From positions 124,001 through 188,000 of the forward strand of contig NTJG01000006.1 in the NCBI GenBank assembly GCA_002324875.1: DNA of 64,000 bases. Direction: 5' to 3'. Numbering within the stretch: position 1 is the first letter of the stretch; the number at the start of each line of letters is the position of its first letter. The stretch comes from Lysobacteraceae bacterium NML93-0793. Its GTDB lineage: Bacteria; Pseudomonadota; Gammaproteobacteria; Xanthomonadales; Xanthomonadaceae. Below are positions 1 to 9,219 of the stretch, piece by piece. The notes beneath the pieces are model-generated. The model saw only the letters and a program-made list of their open reading frames with translations. It was not told the DNA's origin and did not search any database. The position numbers and the translations under genes are program-made.

Positions 1-129
1 TTGCGGATCCAGGCCCGTGGTTTCGAGATCCAGACTCACCCACGTATCGGCCGGCGGCGTCTGCAGCAGACCGGCCCATTCGCCGTCGCCATGCTGCCGA
101 CGCAGCCACCAGCGGCGCAGACGGTCCAC
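1..129 (-). CDS. 3'-5' exonuclease, N-terminal fragment cut by window edge
   Basis: Only the first 43 codons are inside the window. The reading ends in VSLDLETTGLDPQ. This is the first exonuclease motif (the D and E of DxE) of the DEDDh family, to which the DNA polymerase III epsilon subunit belongs. The GTG at 129-127 is taken as the start because it follows the stop of the upstream DUF294 gene after a single base, so the two are probably co-transcribed and translationally coupled. A DUF294/CBS protein next to an epsilon-like exonuclease is a recurring gene pair. The family assignment rests on motif I only, because the other catalytic residues lie outside the window. Confidence 0.75.
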   Translation of the reverse strand, partial: MDRLRRWWLRRQHGDGEWAGLLQTPPADTWVSLDLETTGLDPQ

Positions 130-130
130 C

Positions 131-1963
131 TCAGTCGGCCAGGTGGAAGGCGCGGCGCACGTGGTCGCGGAAGTCCTTGACCACGTGCAGCGCGTCACGC
201 AGCAGTTCGCGGTCGAGACGGCGCAGCTGCTCGGTATCGAGGCGGTTGTCGGGCGCGGCGCCGGCATCGAGCGCGGCCAGCTGCGCGTCGAGGCGCATGC
301 GCTGGAACACGTTCAGGGCCTGCGGCAGGTCACGGCCCAGCGCCGGTGACAGCGCGCCGCGCGCCGTGAGCGCATCGCAACGCTCCAGGCTGCCGGTGGC
401 GGCGATCCCGTGACGCAGTGCCAGACAGCGCAGGCCGTGGACGACGGGAAAGATGCCGCCCTTCTTGAGATCGGTGCCCTCGGCCGAGGCGCGCATCCGG
501 CCGAAGAACGTCAGCGGCGGATCGAAGGCCAGCGTCGCGCGCGCCAGGTGATGCAGCAGGATCTCGTCGTTGCCGAGCGCCATCAGGCTGTCCTTGACCG
601 GCGCGAACAGCGCCGCGTTGCCGGCGACGGGCCGTGCATCGAGTGCGATCGACAGATCCAGCGCCGCCTCGCCGCCATGGCGCTGGCGCCAGTGGTCGAT
701 CCGCGCCTGCCAGTCGCGCGCGGTCATGCGCCAGTGCGGATTGTTGACCATCACGCCGCCGGGGCAGGGCGGATAACCGACGCGGTCCAGGGCCTCGCTG
801 AAGCGCGCCATGGCCTCGGGCAGGCCGTCCCAGTCCAGGTCGTCGGCAATGACGATGGCGTTGTCTTGGTCGGTCTTGAGCAGCTGCTCGCGTCGGCCTT
901 CGCTGCCCATCACCAGCAGGCAGATGCGGTCGCGATGTTCGGCCGGCACCACCAGATCGAACAGACGCGCCATGACCCGGCTGTTGAGCGCACTCACCAG
1001 CTCCATGAGGTAGGGCATGCGCGCCCCGTGCGCGGCCAGGCTGCGCACGAGGCCGGTCATGCCGGACGCGGCGGCGGCGATCTCGTCCATCGAGCGCGCG
1101 CGCGCCAGGCGCAGGCTGATCAGGTGCGAATGGCTGGCGAAATGCGACAGCACTTCGGCGATGCCGAGCGTGCCGCGGATGGTGCCGTCGCGATCGCGCA
1201 CCACGACACGGTCGATGTGCCGCTCGGTCATGCTGATCAGCGCCTGGAACAGCACCTCGCCGGTGCCGATACAGACCAGCGGCCGGCTCGCGAGTGCGCC
1301 CACCGGTGTATCGAGGGGCAACCCGCGCAGCGTCAGCGCTTCCAGCAGATCCGTGCGGGTGACGATGCCGGGCTCCGCATGGTCGGGATCCTCGACCAGC
1401 AGGCAGTCGACGCGCGCGCCGTGCATCTGCGCGCTGGCCTCGGCGATGGTGGTCGTCGACGCCACGTGCTCGGCCGGCGCCAGCTGCGCCTCGCCGACCT
1501 GGGTGACCATGAGCTCGGCGGCTTCGCGGCGCTCGCGCGTGTCGCCTGCCAGCCGGCCCTTCACCGCCAGGCCTTCGTTGAAATAGGCCGCGAAGCGCGG
1601 GTAATCCGCGATCAATCCGCGGAAGGTCTCGGCGGGAATCAGGAAGCTCAGCACGTCGGAGTCGGTGCGGTAGCTCAGCCGCGCGCGCCCCGCCATCACC
1701 GCCCAGGCGCCGAACACGTCGCCGGGGCCGTAATCGGCGAAGCGGCGTTCGGCGCCGCTGTCGTCGCGCTGGTAGGCGTGCACCAGGCCCTTGAGGATCA
1801 CATGGGCATGCGCCGAGGCCTGGCCGGCCTCGATCAACGTGGTGCCGGCCGGGTGGAAGCCGATGTCGACGCGGGCCTGCAGCCGTTCGCGGCCGGCGTC
1901 GTCGAGCAGATCGAACGGCGGAATGCTGAGATCGAGGCCGGGCACGGGATCCATGCGCTGCAT
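131..1963 (-). CDS. cNMP-binding/CBS/DUF294 nucleotidyltransferase-like protein
   Basis: A 610-residue multidomain cytoplasmic protein. Residues ~15-130 resemble a cyclic-nucleotide-binding (Crp-like) domain, with the fold-typical GDVFGAWAVM stretch. Residues ~150-275 read as a CBS-domain pair. From ~350 a DUF294 putative nucleotidyltransferase domain follows, with the GSEGRREQ...TDQDNA signature, and then the DUF294 C-terminal domain. Proteins of this architecture are thought to be signal-responsive nucleotidyltransferases related to GlnD. Substrate and ligand are not known for this protein. ATG at 1963 is chosen; a second Met three residues later is an alternative. It lies directly upstream of the exonuclease gene and diverges from the dienelactone hydrolase gene. 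Confidence 0.85.
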   Translation of the reverse strand: MQRMDPVPGLDLSIPPFDLLDDAGRERLQARVDIGFHPAGTTLIEAGQASAHAHVILKGLVHAYQRDDSGAERRFADYGPGDVFGAWAVMAGRARLSYRTDSDVLSFLIPAETFRGLIADYPRFAAYFNEGLAVKGRLAGDTRERREAAELMVTQVGEAQLAPAEHVASTTTIAEASAQMHGARVDCLLVEDPDHAEPGIVTRTDLLEALTLRGLPLDTPVGALASRPLVCIGTGEVLFQALISMTERHIDRVVVRDRDGTIRGTLGIAEVLSHFASHSHLISLRLARARSMDEIAAAASGMTGLVRSLAAHGARMPYLMELVSALNSRVMARLFDLVVPAEHRDRICLLVMGSEGRREQLLKTDQDNAIVIADDLDWDGLPEAMARFSEALDRVGYPPCPGGVMVNNPHWRMTARDWQARIDHWRQRHGGEAALDLSIALDARPVAGNAALFAPVKDSLMALGNDEILLHHLARATLAFDPPLTFFGRMRASAEGTDLKKGGIFPVVHGLRCLALRHGIAATGSLERCDALTARGALSPALGRDLPQALNVFQRMRLDAQLAALDAGAAPDNRLDTEQLRRLDRELLRDALHVVKDFRDHVRRAFHLAD

Positions 1964-2030
1964 TGTGCCCCGAGCCGGAGCGCGATGCGTCGCCGTACAC
2001 TCCGGTGACTTGCCAGCGCCGGAGGCCCCG

Positions 2031-2918
2031 ATGTCCCGTCTGACCGCACGCGATTTCCATCCCGATCTGCTCGATCTGTACGACTTCTACGTCCACGGCC
2101 GCATCGGTCGCCGGGAGTTTCTCGATCGCGCGGCCCGCTTCGCCGTCGGCGGCCTCACCGCGGCCGCGCTGCTGGCCTCGCTGAGCCCGAACTACGCGCT
2201 GGCCCAGCAGATCCAGTTCACCGATCCCGACATCGTGGCCGAGTACATCCGCTACCCGTCGCCCAACGGCCACGGCGAGGTGCGCGGCTATCTCGTGCGG
2301 CCGGCCAAGGTCGAGGGGCCGGTGCCGGGCGTCGTCGTGGTGCACGAGAACCGTGGACTCAATCCCTACATCGAGGACGTGGCGCGGCGCGTGGCCAAGG
2401 CCGGGTTCGTCGCCCTGGCGCCGGACGGGCTGTCGTCGGTCGGCGGTTACCCGGGCAACGACGAGAAAGGCCGTGAGCTGCAGCAGAGCGTCGACCCCGA
2501 AAAGCTGATGAACGACTTCTTCGCCGCGATCGAGTTCCTGCTCGCCGATCCGCGTGTGACCGACAAGGTCGGCATCACCGGCTTCTGCTACGGCGGCGGC
2601 GTGTCGCATGCGGCGGCGGTCGCCTACCCGGAACTCGCGGCCGCGGTGCCGTTCTATGGGCGTCAGGCGCGCCCCGAGGACGTGCCGCGGATCCGCGCGC
2701 CGCTGCTGGTGCACCTGGCCGAGAACGATCCGCGGATCAACGAAGGCTGGCCCGCGTACGAGGCCGCGCTGAAGGCCGCCGGCACGACCTACGAAGGCCA
2801 CATCTATCCGGGCACCCATCACGGCTTCCACAACGATTCCACGCCGCGCTACGACGCCGAGGCCGCCGAGCTGGCGTGGTCGCGCACGATCGCGTGGTTC
2901 CGTACCCATCTGGCCTGA
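2031..2918 (+). CDS. Dienelactone hydrolase family protein, exported
   Basis: A 295-residue alpha/beta hydrolase of the dienelactone hydrolase family. The catalytic Cys sits in GFCYGGG, with an Asp in AENDPRI and a His in GTHHGFHND completing the triad. The N-terminus has an arginine pair (GRIGRREFLDRAARFAVGG) followed by a hydrophobic stretch and an ALA cleavage-like site, which suggests Tat-type export. The ATG at 2031 is preceded by GGAGG at 2021-2025. Upstream in-frame codons run back through the divergent gene's promoter side and are not used. The natural substrate is not evident; many relatives of this exported form have no known substrate. Confidence 0.88.
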   Translation: MSRLTARDFHPDLLDLYDFYVHGRIGRREFLDRAARFAVGGLTAAALLASLSPNYALAQQIQFTDPDIVAEYIRYPSPNGHGEVRGYLVRPAKVEGPVPGVVVVHENRGLNPYIEDVARRVAKAGFVALAPDGLSSVGGYPGNDEKGRELQQSVDPEKLMNDFFAAIEFLLADPRVTDKVGITGFCYGGGVSHAAAVAYPELAAAVPFYGRQARPEDVPRIRAPLLVHLAENDPRINEGWPAYEAALKAAGTTYEGHIYPGTHHGFHNDSTPRYDAEAAELAWSRTIAWFRTHLA

Positions 2919-3060
2919 CGGGGCCGGTCCGGCGACTCGCTCCGGCCAGACGGAGCGCCACCCGGCATCCCGACTTCCGGCAGGGGATGCGGGCGCGCGG
3001 CCGCGGCAGACTGCGTCGACAGCGTCGCCGCTGGGGTGACGCGCCGTCCGGGAGCCTCCC

Positions 3061-4236
3061 ATGCCGAGCCGCCGTGCCGTCCTGAAATCCGCCGCGCTCG
3101 CCGCTGCCGCCAGCGCCCTGCCGGGCCTGTCGTCCGCGGTGACGCCGGCGCCTGTGGCAGCCGCCGGCAAGCCACTGCGCATCCTGATCCTGGGCGGCAC
3201 CGGCTTCACCGGCCCGTTCCAGGTGGCGCATGCGCTGGCCCGCGGCCATCAGGTCACGGTGTTCAATCGCGGCCGACGGCCGGTGCCGGAATGGGGCGGC
3301 CAAGTCGAGCAGCTGCAGGGCGATCGCGACACCGGTGATCTGCGGGCGCTGCAGGGACGCGAATGGGACGTCTGCATCGACAATCCCACGACCTTGCCGG
3401 CCTGGGTGCGCGACGCGGGCCAGGTGCTGCGCGGGCGTGTCGGGCATTACATCTTCATCTCCTCGATTTCCGTGTATGCCGACGGCCGGCCGGTCGGCAT
3501 CACCGAAGACGCGCCGCTTGCGCGCTACGCAGGTGCGGATCCGCTGGCTGAAACACCGGCGTCGCTGGCGGCCGACATGGCGGCGCTGTTCGGGCCGCTG
3601 AAAGCCGCGAGCGAGGCGGAGGCGCGGCGCCAGTTCGGCGACCACGTCACGATCGTGCGGCCGGGCTTCATCGTCGGCCCGCGCGACGAAACCGACCGCT
3701 TCACCTGGTGGCCGCTGCGTGTGTCGGCCGGGGGCGAGATGCTGGTGCCCGGCGATGGACACGAGCCGGTGCAGTTCGTCGACGGCCGCGACCTCGGCGA
3801 GTGGAGCGTGCATCTGGCGGAAACCCGCACGCCGGGCGTGTTCAATGCCACCGGCCCTGACTATCGCCTCGGCACCGACGCGTTCGTGCATGGCCTGCAT
3901 GCGGTGACCGGTGGCCCGATCCGGTTCACGCACGTGCCCGCCGCGTTTCTCGCCGGCCAGGGCGTCGCCTTCGGCGCGGATCTGCCGATCTGGTTTCCCG
4001 CCGATCACCGCTTCGCCGGCTTCGGCCAGGTCGACAACCGGCGCGCGATCGCCGCCGGCCTGCGCTTCCGCCCGCTGGCGACCACGGTGGGCGATCTGCT
4101 GGCCTGGCATCGCGCGCGTCCCGACGAACGTCGTCGCACGCTGCGCGCGGGCATGTCGCGCGAGCGCGAGACCGCGTTGCTGCGTGCCTGGCACGCAGCC
4201 GGCAAGGGCGCGGGCGAGGGTGACGGTCACGCGTAG
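3061..4236 (+). CDS. NAD-dependent epimerase/dehydratase family protein with Tat-like signal
   Basis: A 391-residue protein. The N-terminus (MPSRRAVLKSAALAAAASALPG) is a twin-arginine-type signal peptide. The mature part begins with a Rossmann nucleotide-binding loop, ILGGTGFTG, as in extended short-chain dehydrogenases, so NAD(P) is the expected cofactor. A clear YxxxK is not obvious; SSISVYADG occupies the usual Ser/Tyr region. Substrate is unknown. The start has a GGGAG-like ribosome site in the ten bases upstream. It lies 142 bp after the dienelactone hydrolase gene on the same strand, and a Tat-exported member of this family is somewhat unusual. Confidence 0.82.
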   Translation: MPSRRAVLKSAALAAAASALPGLSSAVTPAPVAAAGKPLRILILGGTGFTGPFQVAHALARGHQVTVFNRGRRPVPEWGGQVEQLQGDRDTGDLRALQGREWDVCIDNPTTLPAWVRDAGQVLRGRVGHYIFISSISVYADGRPVGITEDAPLARYAGADPLAETPASLAADMAALFGPLKAASEAEARRQFGDHVTIVRPGFIVGPRDETDRFTWWPLRVSAGGEMLVPGDGHEPVQFVDGRDLGEWSVHLAETRTPGVFNATGPDYRLGTDAFVHGLHAVTGGPIRFTHVPAAFLAGQGVAFGADLPIWFPADHRFAGFGQVDNRRAIAAGLRFRPLATTVGDLLAWHRARPDERRRTLRAGMSRERETALLRAWHAAGKGAGEGDGHA

Positions 4237-4320
4237 CAGCCCGTTGCGCACGCGTCGTGCGGTCGCGGCCAGTGTCGAGCCGCGTGTACAGTGCCCGGCC
4301 ACGAGTCGAGGAGTGTCCGC

Positions 4321-5244
4321 ATGACTGCATCCACCGCGTTTGCCGGCCTGGGTACGCCCGGCCAGCCCTGGGGCGAGGCCGAACGTGCGCAGTGGCGCAG
4401 CCGTCTCGTGCGCCATCGCCGCTATGCCGAGGACGTCCTGCCGCGCATCGAGCGCTTGCGGGCGGCGTGGGACGTCGTGCAGTACGGCGAGCTGGTCTAC
4501 GACGACGAGACGTTTCCGCTGTTCGCGCTGCGCAGCCGCGAGGCGGATGCAACGCTGCCGGTCGCGCTGGTCACGGGCGGTGTGCACGGCTATGAAACCA
4601 GTGGCGTGCAGGGCGCACTGGCATTCGCCGAGCAGCACGCCGACGATTACGCCGGGCGCATGCAGGTGCTGGTGGCGCCGTGCGTCAGCCCCTGGGCGTA
4701 CGAACGCATCCAGCGATGGAACCGGAACGCGGTGGATCCGAACCGCGCGTTCCGCGACGACAGCCCCGCCGGCGAGTCCGCGGCGCTGATCGCGCTGGTG
4801 GCCCCGCTGCGCGCGCGCATCCGCGTGCACATCGATCTGCACGAAACCACCGACAGCGACGAGAGCGAGTTCCGCCCGGCGCTCGCCGCGCGTGACGGCC
4901 AGGCCTACGTGCCGGGCACGATCCCCGACGGCTTCTATCTGGTCGGCGATTCGGAGCGGCCGCAGCCCGGATTCCAGCAGGCGGTGCTCGATGCGGTCGC
5001 AGCGGTCACCCACATCGCGCCGGCCGATTCCGACGGCACCCTGATCGGTACGCCGCTGGTGGCGCCGGGACTGATCGAATATCCGGTGCGCCGACTCGGC
5101 CTGTGTGCGGGTGTCAGTGATGCGCCCTTCGTGACTACCACCGAGGTCTATCCCGACAGCCCGCGCACGACGCCGGCCGAGTGCGATGCCGCGCAGGTGG
5201 CCGCGGTGCGCGCGGCGATCGACTTCGCGCTGGCCGCGCGCTGA
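4321..5244 (+). CDS. M14 family metallocarboxypeptidase
   Basis: A 307-residue protein with the M14 zinc-site layout. H89 and E92 lie in GVHGYE, and a HIDLHE segment around residues 170-175 supplies the third zinc-ligand His. DPNRAF (Asn-Arg) is the substrate carboxylate-binding motif. C-terminal TTTEVY carries a candidate catalytic Glu. No signal peptide is visible, so a cytoplasmic amidase or carboxypeptidase acting on small peptides is likely. ATG at 4321 is chosen because the preceding bases contain GAGGAG-like purines; the in-frame ATG at 4291 would add ten residues unlike the family. The VOC gene starts five bases after the stop. Confidence 0.85.
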   Translation: MTASTAFAGLGTPGQPWGEAERAQWRSRLVRHRRYAEDVLPRIERLRAAWDVVQYGELVYDDETFPLFALRSREADATLPVALVTGGVHGYETSGVQGALAFAEQHADDYAGRMQVLVAPCVSPWAYERIQRWNRNAVDPNRAFRDDSPAGESAALIALVAPLRARIRVHIDLHETTDSDESEFRPALAARDGQAYVPGTIPDGFYLVGDSERPQPGFQQAVLDAVAAVTHIAPADSDGTLIGTPLVAPGLIEYPVRRLGLCAGVSDAPFVTTTEVYPDSPRTTPAECDAAQVAAVRAAIDFALAAR

Positions 5245-5248
5245 CGCC

Positions 5249-5662
5249 GTGCTGCGCGGTATCCACCACGTCGCCGTGATCTGCGCCGACTACGCGGCCT
5301 CGAAAGCGTTCTACACGTCCGTGCTCGGGCTCGCGGTCGTGGCCGAGCATTATCGCGAGGCGCGTCGCTCGTGGAAGCTCGATCTCGCATTGCCCGATGG
5401 CGGCCAGCTGGAGCTGTTCTCGTTTCCCGACGCGCCACCGCGGCCGTCGCGGCCGGAGGCCTGCGGGCTGCGCCATCTCGCATTCGCGGTGGACGACATC
5501 GAGCACGTGTGCCAGCGACTGCGGGCTGCCGGCGTCGGGGTCGAAGCGATCCGCGTCGATCCTTACACCGATCGACGCTTCACGTTCTTCGCCGATCCCG
5601 ATGGCCTGCCGCTCGAACTCTACGAAGTGCCAGTGGCCGACGCGGCGTCGGCCGTCGACTGA
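5249..5662 (+). CDS. VOC family protein (SMU1112c/YaeR-like glyoxalase fold)
   Basis: A 137-residue vicinal-oxygen-chelate protein, close in length and sequence to the YaeR/SMU1112c group. It starts VLRGIHHVAVICADYAASKAFY, with the first metal-ligand His in HHVAV. A second His lies in CGLRHLAFAV and a Glu in PLELYEV, giving a plausible metal site. Relatives are glyoxalase-like but usually of unknown substrate. GTG at 5249 is chosen: it lies just after the M14 stop and begins exactly where family similarity begins. Upstream residues in this frame overlap the M14 gene and look non-coding. Confidence 0.85.
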   Translation: MLRGIHHVAVICADYAASKAFYTSVLGLAVVAEHYREARRSWKLDLALPDGGQLELFSFPDAPPRPSRPEACGLRHLAFAVDDIEHVCQRLRAAGVGVEAIRVDPYTDRRFTFFADPDGLPLELYEVPVADAASAVD

Positions 5663-5681
5663 GTGCGGCTGCCGCGTGGAC

Positions 5682-6665
5682 TCAACGCGCCTTCCTCGGC
5701 GCGTCGTCGTCCAGGCTGAAATCGAGCGCGGGCCCCTCCGGCACGATGCCGGTCGGATTGATGTGGCGGTGGCTCTGGTAGTAGTGGCGCTTGATGTGGT
5801 CCATGTCGACCGTGGGCGCGACCGCGGGATGTGCATGCAGCCGGCGCGTATAGGCCCAGAGCGCGGGATAGTCGACGATCCGCCGCCGGTTGCACTTGAA
5901 GTGTCCGTGATAGACGGCATCGAAGCGGAGCAGCGTCGTGAACAGGCGCCAGTCGGCCTCGGTCAGCGTGTCGCCCACCAGATAGCGCTGTCCCGCGAGC
6001 CGCGACTCCAGCCAGTCCAGCGTGTCGAACACCCCGGCCACGGCTTCGTCGTACGCGGCCTGGCGCTTGGCGAAGCCGGCCTTGTACACGCCATTGTTGA
6101 GGCCGTCGTAGACGCGCTCGTTGACGGCGTCGATCTCGCCGCGCAGCACCTCGGGGTAGAAATCGCCATCCGCGGCGCCCACCGCATCGAACGCACTGTT
6201 GAACATGCGGATGATGTCGGCCGATTCGTTGCTGACCATGCGCGAGGTCTGCGTATCCCACAGCACCGGCACGGTGACGCGGCCGGTGTAGGTCGGATCG
6301 GACTTCACGTACAGCTGCCAGACCGTGTCCGCGCCTTCGACGGTGTCGGGAATGACGCCGGGGCCGTCGGCGAAGGTCCAGCCGTCTTCCGCCATCAGCC
6401 AGTGGGTGACCGACAGGCCGATCATGTCCTGCAGGCCCTTGAGCTCGCGGAAGATCGCGGCGCGATGCGCCCAGGGACAGGCGCGTGCGATGTAGAGGTG
6501 ATACCGGCCGGGCTCGGCGCGGAAACCGCCGTCACCGTTGGGGCCGGGTGCACCGTCGGCGGTCACCCAGTTGCGGAACACCGAAGACGGGCGTTGCAGG
6601 CGTCCGTCCTCGTCCACCAGTGCCTCGTTGTCATCGCGCCATACGCCGTCGACCAGCATGCCCAT
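5682..6665 (-). CDS. Glutathionyl-hydroquinone reductase (omega-class GST, YqjG-like)
   Basis: A 327-residue omega-like glutathione transferase. The catalytic Cys lies in ARACPWAHR, the hallmark of S-glutathionyl-hydroquinone reductases, which reduce glutathionyl-hydroquinones back to hydroquinones with glutathione. The C-terminal helical domain includes GDTLTEADWRLF. Family members bind as dimers and are cytoplasmic. Start ATG 6665 gives MGMLVDGVW, as in homologues; the open frame extends much further upstream only because of GC-rich antisense coding. It converges with the VOC gene and diverges from glutaminase. Confidence 0.92.
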   Translation of the reverse strand: MGMLVDGVWRDDNEALVDEDGRLQRPSSVFRNWVTADGAPGPNGDGGFRAEPGRYHLYIARACPWAHRAAIFRELKGLQDMIGLSVTHWLMAEDGWTFADGPGVIPDTVEGADTVWQLYVKSDPTYTGRVTVPVLWDTQTSRMVSNESADIIRMFNSAFDAVGAADGDFYPEVLRGEIDAVNERVYDGLNNGVYKAGFAKRQAAYDEAVAGVFDTLDWLESRLAGQRYLVGDTLTEADWRLFTTLLRFDAVYHGHFKCNRRRIVDYPALWAYTRRLHAHPAVAPTVDMDHIKRHYYQSHRHINPTGIVPEGPALDFSLDDDAPRKAR

Positions 6666-6797
6666 GTCGGCCTCGCTTGCCTGGAAAGAGAAGCCGCAGT
6701 GTGGCCGGGCAAGCGTCAAGCAGGCGTGCCGAGGTGCGCACCGCACATTGACATGGGCGCGCGCACACTCGCGGCCCGCTTCCGATGCGAATCCATC

Positions 6798-7757
6798 ATG
6801 CGCAGCCCGCCGCAGAACCCGCACGACCTCAGTCGCCACGATCTGCAGGACATCCTGTCGACGATCCATGCGGAGGTGCGCGAGCGCTTCGACACCCAGA
6901 CGGGCAAGGTGGCCGACTACATTCCCGCGCTCGCCTCGGTGCCGCGCGACACCTTCGGCATGGCGGTCGTCACGCTCGACGGCGATGTGTACACCGTGGG
7001 CGAGGCGCACGCGCCGTTCTCGATCCAGAGCATCTCGAAGGTGCACACGCTGACGCTGGCGCTGGACAAGGCCGGTGACGACCTGTGGAAGCGGGTGGGC
7101 CGCGAACCGTCCGGTGATCCCTTCAATTCGCTGATCCAGCTCGAGCACGAGAGCGGAATTCCGCGCAATCCCTTCATCAACGCCGGTGCGATCGTCGTCG
7201 CCGACGTGATCCTGTCGCATTACGACGATCCGGAGGCCGCGTTCCTCGAGTTCATGCGCGAACGCGCAGGCAATCCGGACATCGGCCGCGACGACGAGGT
7301 CTGGGAATCGGAGCGCAAGAGCGGCTATCGCAACGTGGCGCTGGCCAACTTCATCCGCAGCTTCGGCAACATCGAGAACGACGTGCAGGCGGTGCTGGAT
7401 TTCTATTACTTCCAGTGCGCGCTGAAGATGAACTGCATCGACCTCGCACGCAGCCTGCAGTTCCTGGCCGACCGCGGCCGGTGCCCGTCATCGGGCGAGC
7501 AGGTGACCAGCATCGAGCGCGCACGGCGTACCAACGCAGTGATGATGACCTGCGGTACGTACGACGCGGCAGGCGAGTTCGCGTTCCACGTGGGTCTGCC
7601 GGCCAAGAGCGGCGTCGGCGGTGGCATCGTCGCCGTGGTGCCGCACGTGTTGAATCTGTGCGTGTGGTCGCCGGCCCTCGACGACAAGGGAAATTCGCAG
7701 CTCGGTGCCTACGCGCTGCACCGCTTCACGCGGATGACCGGCCTGTCGGTGTTCTGA
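6798..7757 (+). CDS. glsB: Glutaminase
   Basis: A 319-residue serine-dependent glutaminase with beta-lactamase-like fold, converting L-glutamine to glutamate and ammonia. The catalytic SxxK is SISK, with Ser78 and Lys81 in FSIQSISKV. GKVADYIPAL, NPFINAGA, SEFE-like VWESERKSGYRN and AKSGVGGGIV are conserved blocks of the E. coli YneH/GlsB type. ATG 6798 matches the family's N-terminal length. The ~130 bases between it and the divergent GST gene must hold both promoters. Confidence 0.95.
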   Translation: MRSPPQNPHDLSRHDLQDILSTIHAEVRERFDTQTGKVADYIPALASVPRDTFGMAVVTLDGDVYTVGEAHAPFSIQSISKVHTLTLALDKAGDDLWKRVGREPSGDPFNSLIQLEHESGIPRNPFINAGAIVVADVILSHYDDPEAAFLEFMRERAGNPDIGRDDEVWESERKSGYRNVALANFIRSFGNIENDVQAVLDFYYFQCALKMNCIDLARSLQFLADRGRCPSSGEQVTSIERARRTNAVMMTCGTYDAAGEFAFHVGLPAKSGVGGGIVAVVPHVLNLCVWSPALDDKGNSQLGAYALHRFTRMTGLSVF

Positions 7758-7791
7758 GCCGGGAGCGGCGCACCGCACCCGGCCCGGACGC

Positions 7792-9153
7792 TCAGGGACT
7801 CTGGTAGTAGACGTTGTCGATGAACAGCTCGACATCCTGCGCCGGCGGATCGGCCACGACCATGAACATCTGTTTCACCGCCTGCAGGTCGAGATCGTAG
7901 AAGGCGCTGAAGGGAATCGTGATCGCGTGCCACTGGCCGTCGCGCGCCAGCCCGTAGTTCTGGCCGCCGGCCACGAAGTCCACCCAGCTGTCGCCGAAGG
8001 ATGTGTTGATGCCGATCTTGAACGTCGAGGCGGTCGTGGTGCGCATGTGGAATTTCAACGCGCCGCCGGCGTAGGCGCTCATGTTGCGGTAGTCGGTGAT
8101 GATGCCGAGCCCGAACCACTCGCCGGCATTCGCACGGAAGGCCATCGTCTCGTTGCCTTCGAACGGTGAGGCGCTGAGCGACGTGAGGTTGTTCCAGAGA
8201 AACAGATCCGCATCGCTGCCGAAGTCCAGCGCGCCGGTGAGGCCGGCCTGCTCCGAGTAGACGCCGAAACGACCGGCGGGCACGGCGCTCTCGCCGCCGA
8301 TGTGCAGCTCGCTGTCGGGATGGTCCTGGTAGAGCCGGATCCAGTCGACCAGCATCCGGCCCGGGAGCGGTGCGGTGATGCCGCCGGCGTCGAAGATGCC
8401 GGTGTAGGTGCCGCCGACCGCGAGGTTGAGCAGCAGGAAATGCGGCTGGTGGAACTCGTGCAGGGACGCGCCCTCGATGTCCGAGATCGCCATCTCGAAG
8501 TACTGCCGGCCGTCGACGCTGACGCGGATGAAATGCGGATCCCAGGTCATCCGGTAGATGCGGTAGTCGTCGTGCAGATCGGCCGGGAAATCCATGAAGT
8601 CGCCGTGACTGGCATGGCCGCCGCCGTAGTTCCAGTGCACCGCGCCGCCGACACGCCGGTTGGCCATGCCCGCGGCGATGCCGTCGACGTGGCCGATTTC
8701 CATGATGTCGATCTCGCCGCGGTCGGGCCAGACGCCGACCGCGCCGAGCATCCAGTACGCGGGCCACAGGCCGTTGCCGACCTCCGGTGTGCGGATGCGC
8801 GCCTCCAGCGTGCCGTACCTGAAATGCACACGGCCCTCGGTCTTCAACCGGGCCGAGGTGAACGGGCTGCCTTCGAAGGTCTCGCGGCGTGCCTCGATGA
8901 CGAGGTTGCCGTTCTCGACGCGCGCGTTTTCAGGGCGACTCGTGTAGTACTGCAGTTCGCTGTTGCCCCAGCCGCAGATGCCGATCTGGCAGCCGGTGCC
9001 GACGTCGAAGGTCCAGGTAGTGCCGTTGATCGACGTGCCGTCGAAGTGTTCTTCCCACACCGGCGTCTGGGCCTGCGCGGCGACGGGCAGTGCGAGCGCG
9101 GCGAGGCCGACGCACGCCGCGATCGGAAGGGCGATGAGGGATGACCGGTCCAT
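7792..9153 (-). CDS. Secreted glycoside hydrolase family 16 beta-glucanase
   Basis: A 453-residue secreted enzyme. Residues 1-29 are a Sec signal peptide ending in AQA. The GH16 catalytic motif ExDxxE is at E147, D149 and E152 (GEIDIMEIGH), which supports endo-hydrolysis of beta-1,3 or mixed-linkage glucan (laminarinase type). A C-terminal ~150-residue beta-rich domain (FGVYSEQ...IDNVYYQ) resembles carbohydrate-binding jelly-roll modules found after GH16 or GH3 domains. ATG 9153 has AGGAG at 9163-9158 on the minus strand. A LacI-type operator lies ~70 bases upstream, suggesting induction by glucan-derived sugar. The exact substrate is not decided by sequence alone. Confidence 0.9.
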   Translation of the reverse strand: MDRSSLIALPIAACVGLAALALPVAAQAQTPVWEEHFDGTSINGTTWTFDVGTGCQIGICGWGNSELQYYTSRPENARVENGNLVIEARRETFEGSPFTSARLKTEGRVHFRYGTLEARIRTPEVGNGLWPAYWMLGAVGVWPDRGEIDIMEIGHVDGIAAGMANRRVGGAVHWNYGGGHASHGDFMDFPADLHDDYRIYRMTWDPHFIRVSVDGRQYFEMAISDIEGASLHEFHQPHFLLLNLAVGGTYTGIFDAGGITAPLPGRMLVDWIRLYQDHPDSELHIGGESAVPAGRFGVYSEQAGLTGALDFGSDADLFLWNNLTSLSASPFEGNETMAFRANAGEWFGLGIITDYRNMSAYAGGALKFHMRTTTASTFKIGINTSFGDSWVDFVAGGQNYGLARDGQWHAITIPFSAFYDLDLQAVKQMFMVVADPPAQDVELFIDNVYYQSP

Positions 9154-9219
9154 GTGAGCTCCTTGCGTGATGGTGATCGGTCCACCCCTGACCTGGACCG
9201 CCATCGACGCTGCCCCAGG

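Noticed and set aside
410..2008. 532-codon plus frame antisense to DUF294
   Set aside because: His/Gln/Ala-rich composition typical of antisense translation of GC-rich genes.
330..3209. 959-codon minus frame across DUF294 and hydrolase genes
   Set aside because: Arg/Ala/Pro-rich shadow of two conserved genes, no family features.
5397..7757. Long open frame across the GST gene and into glutaminase
   Set aside because: Upstream part is antisense to a well-conserved gene; the real glutaminase start is 6798. GC-rich antisense frames stay open by chance.
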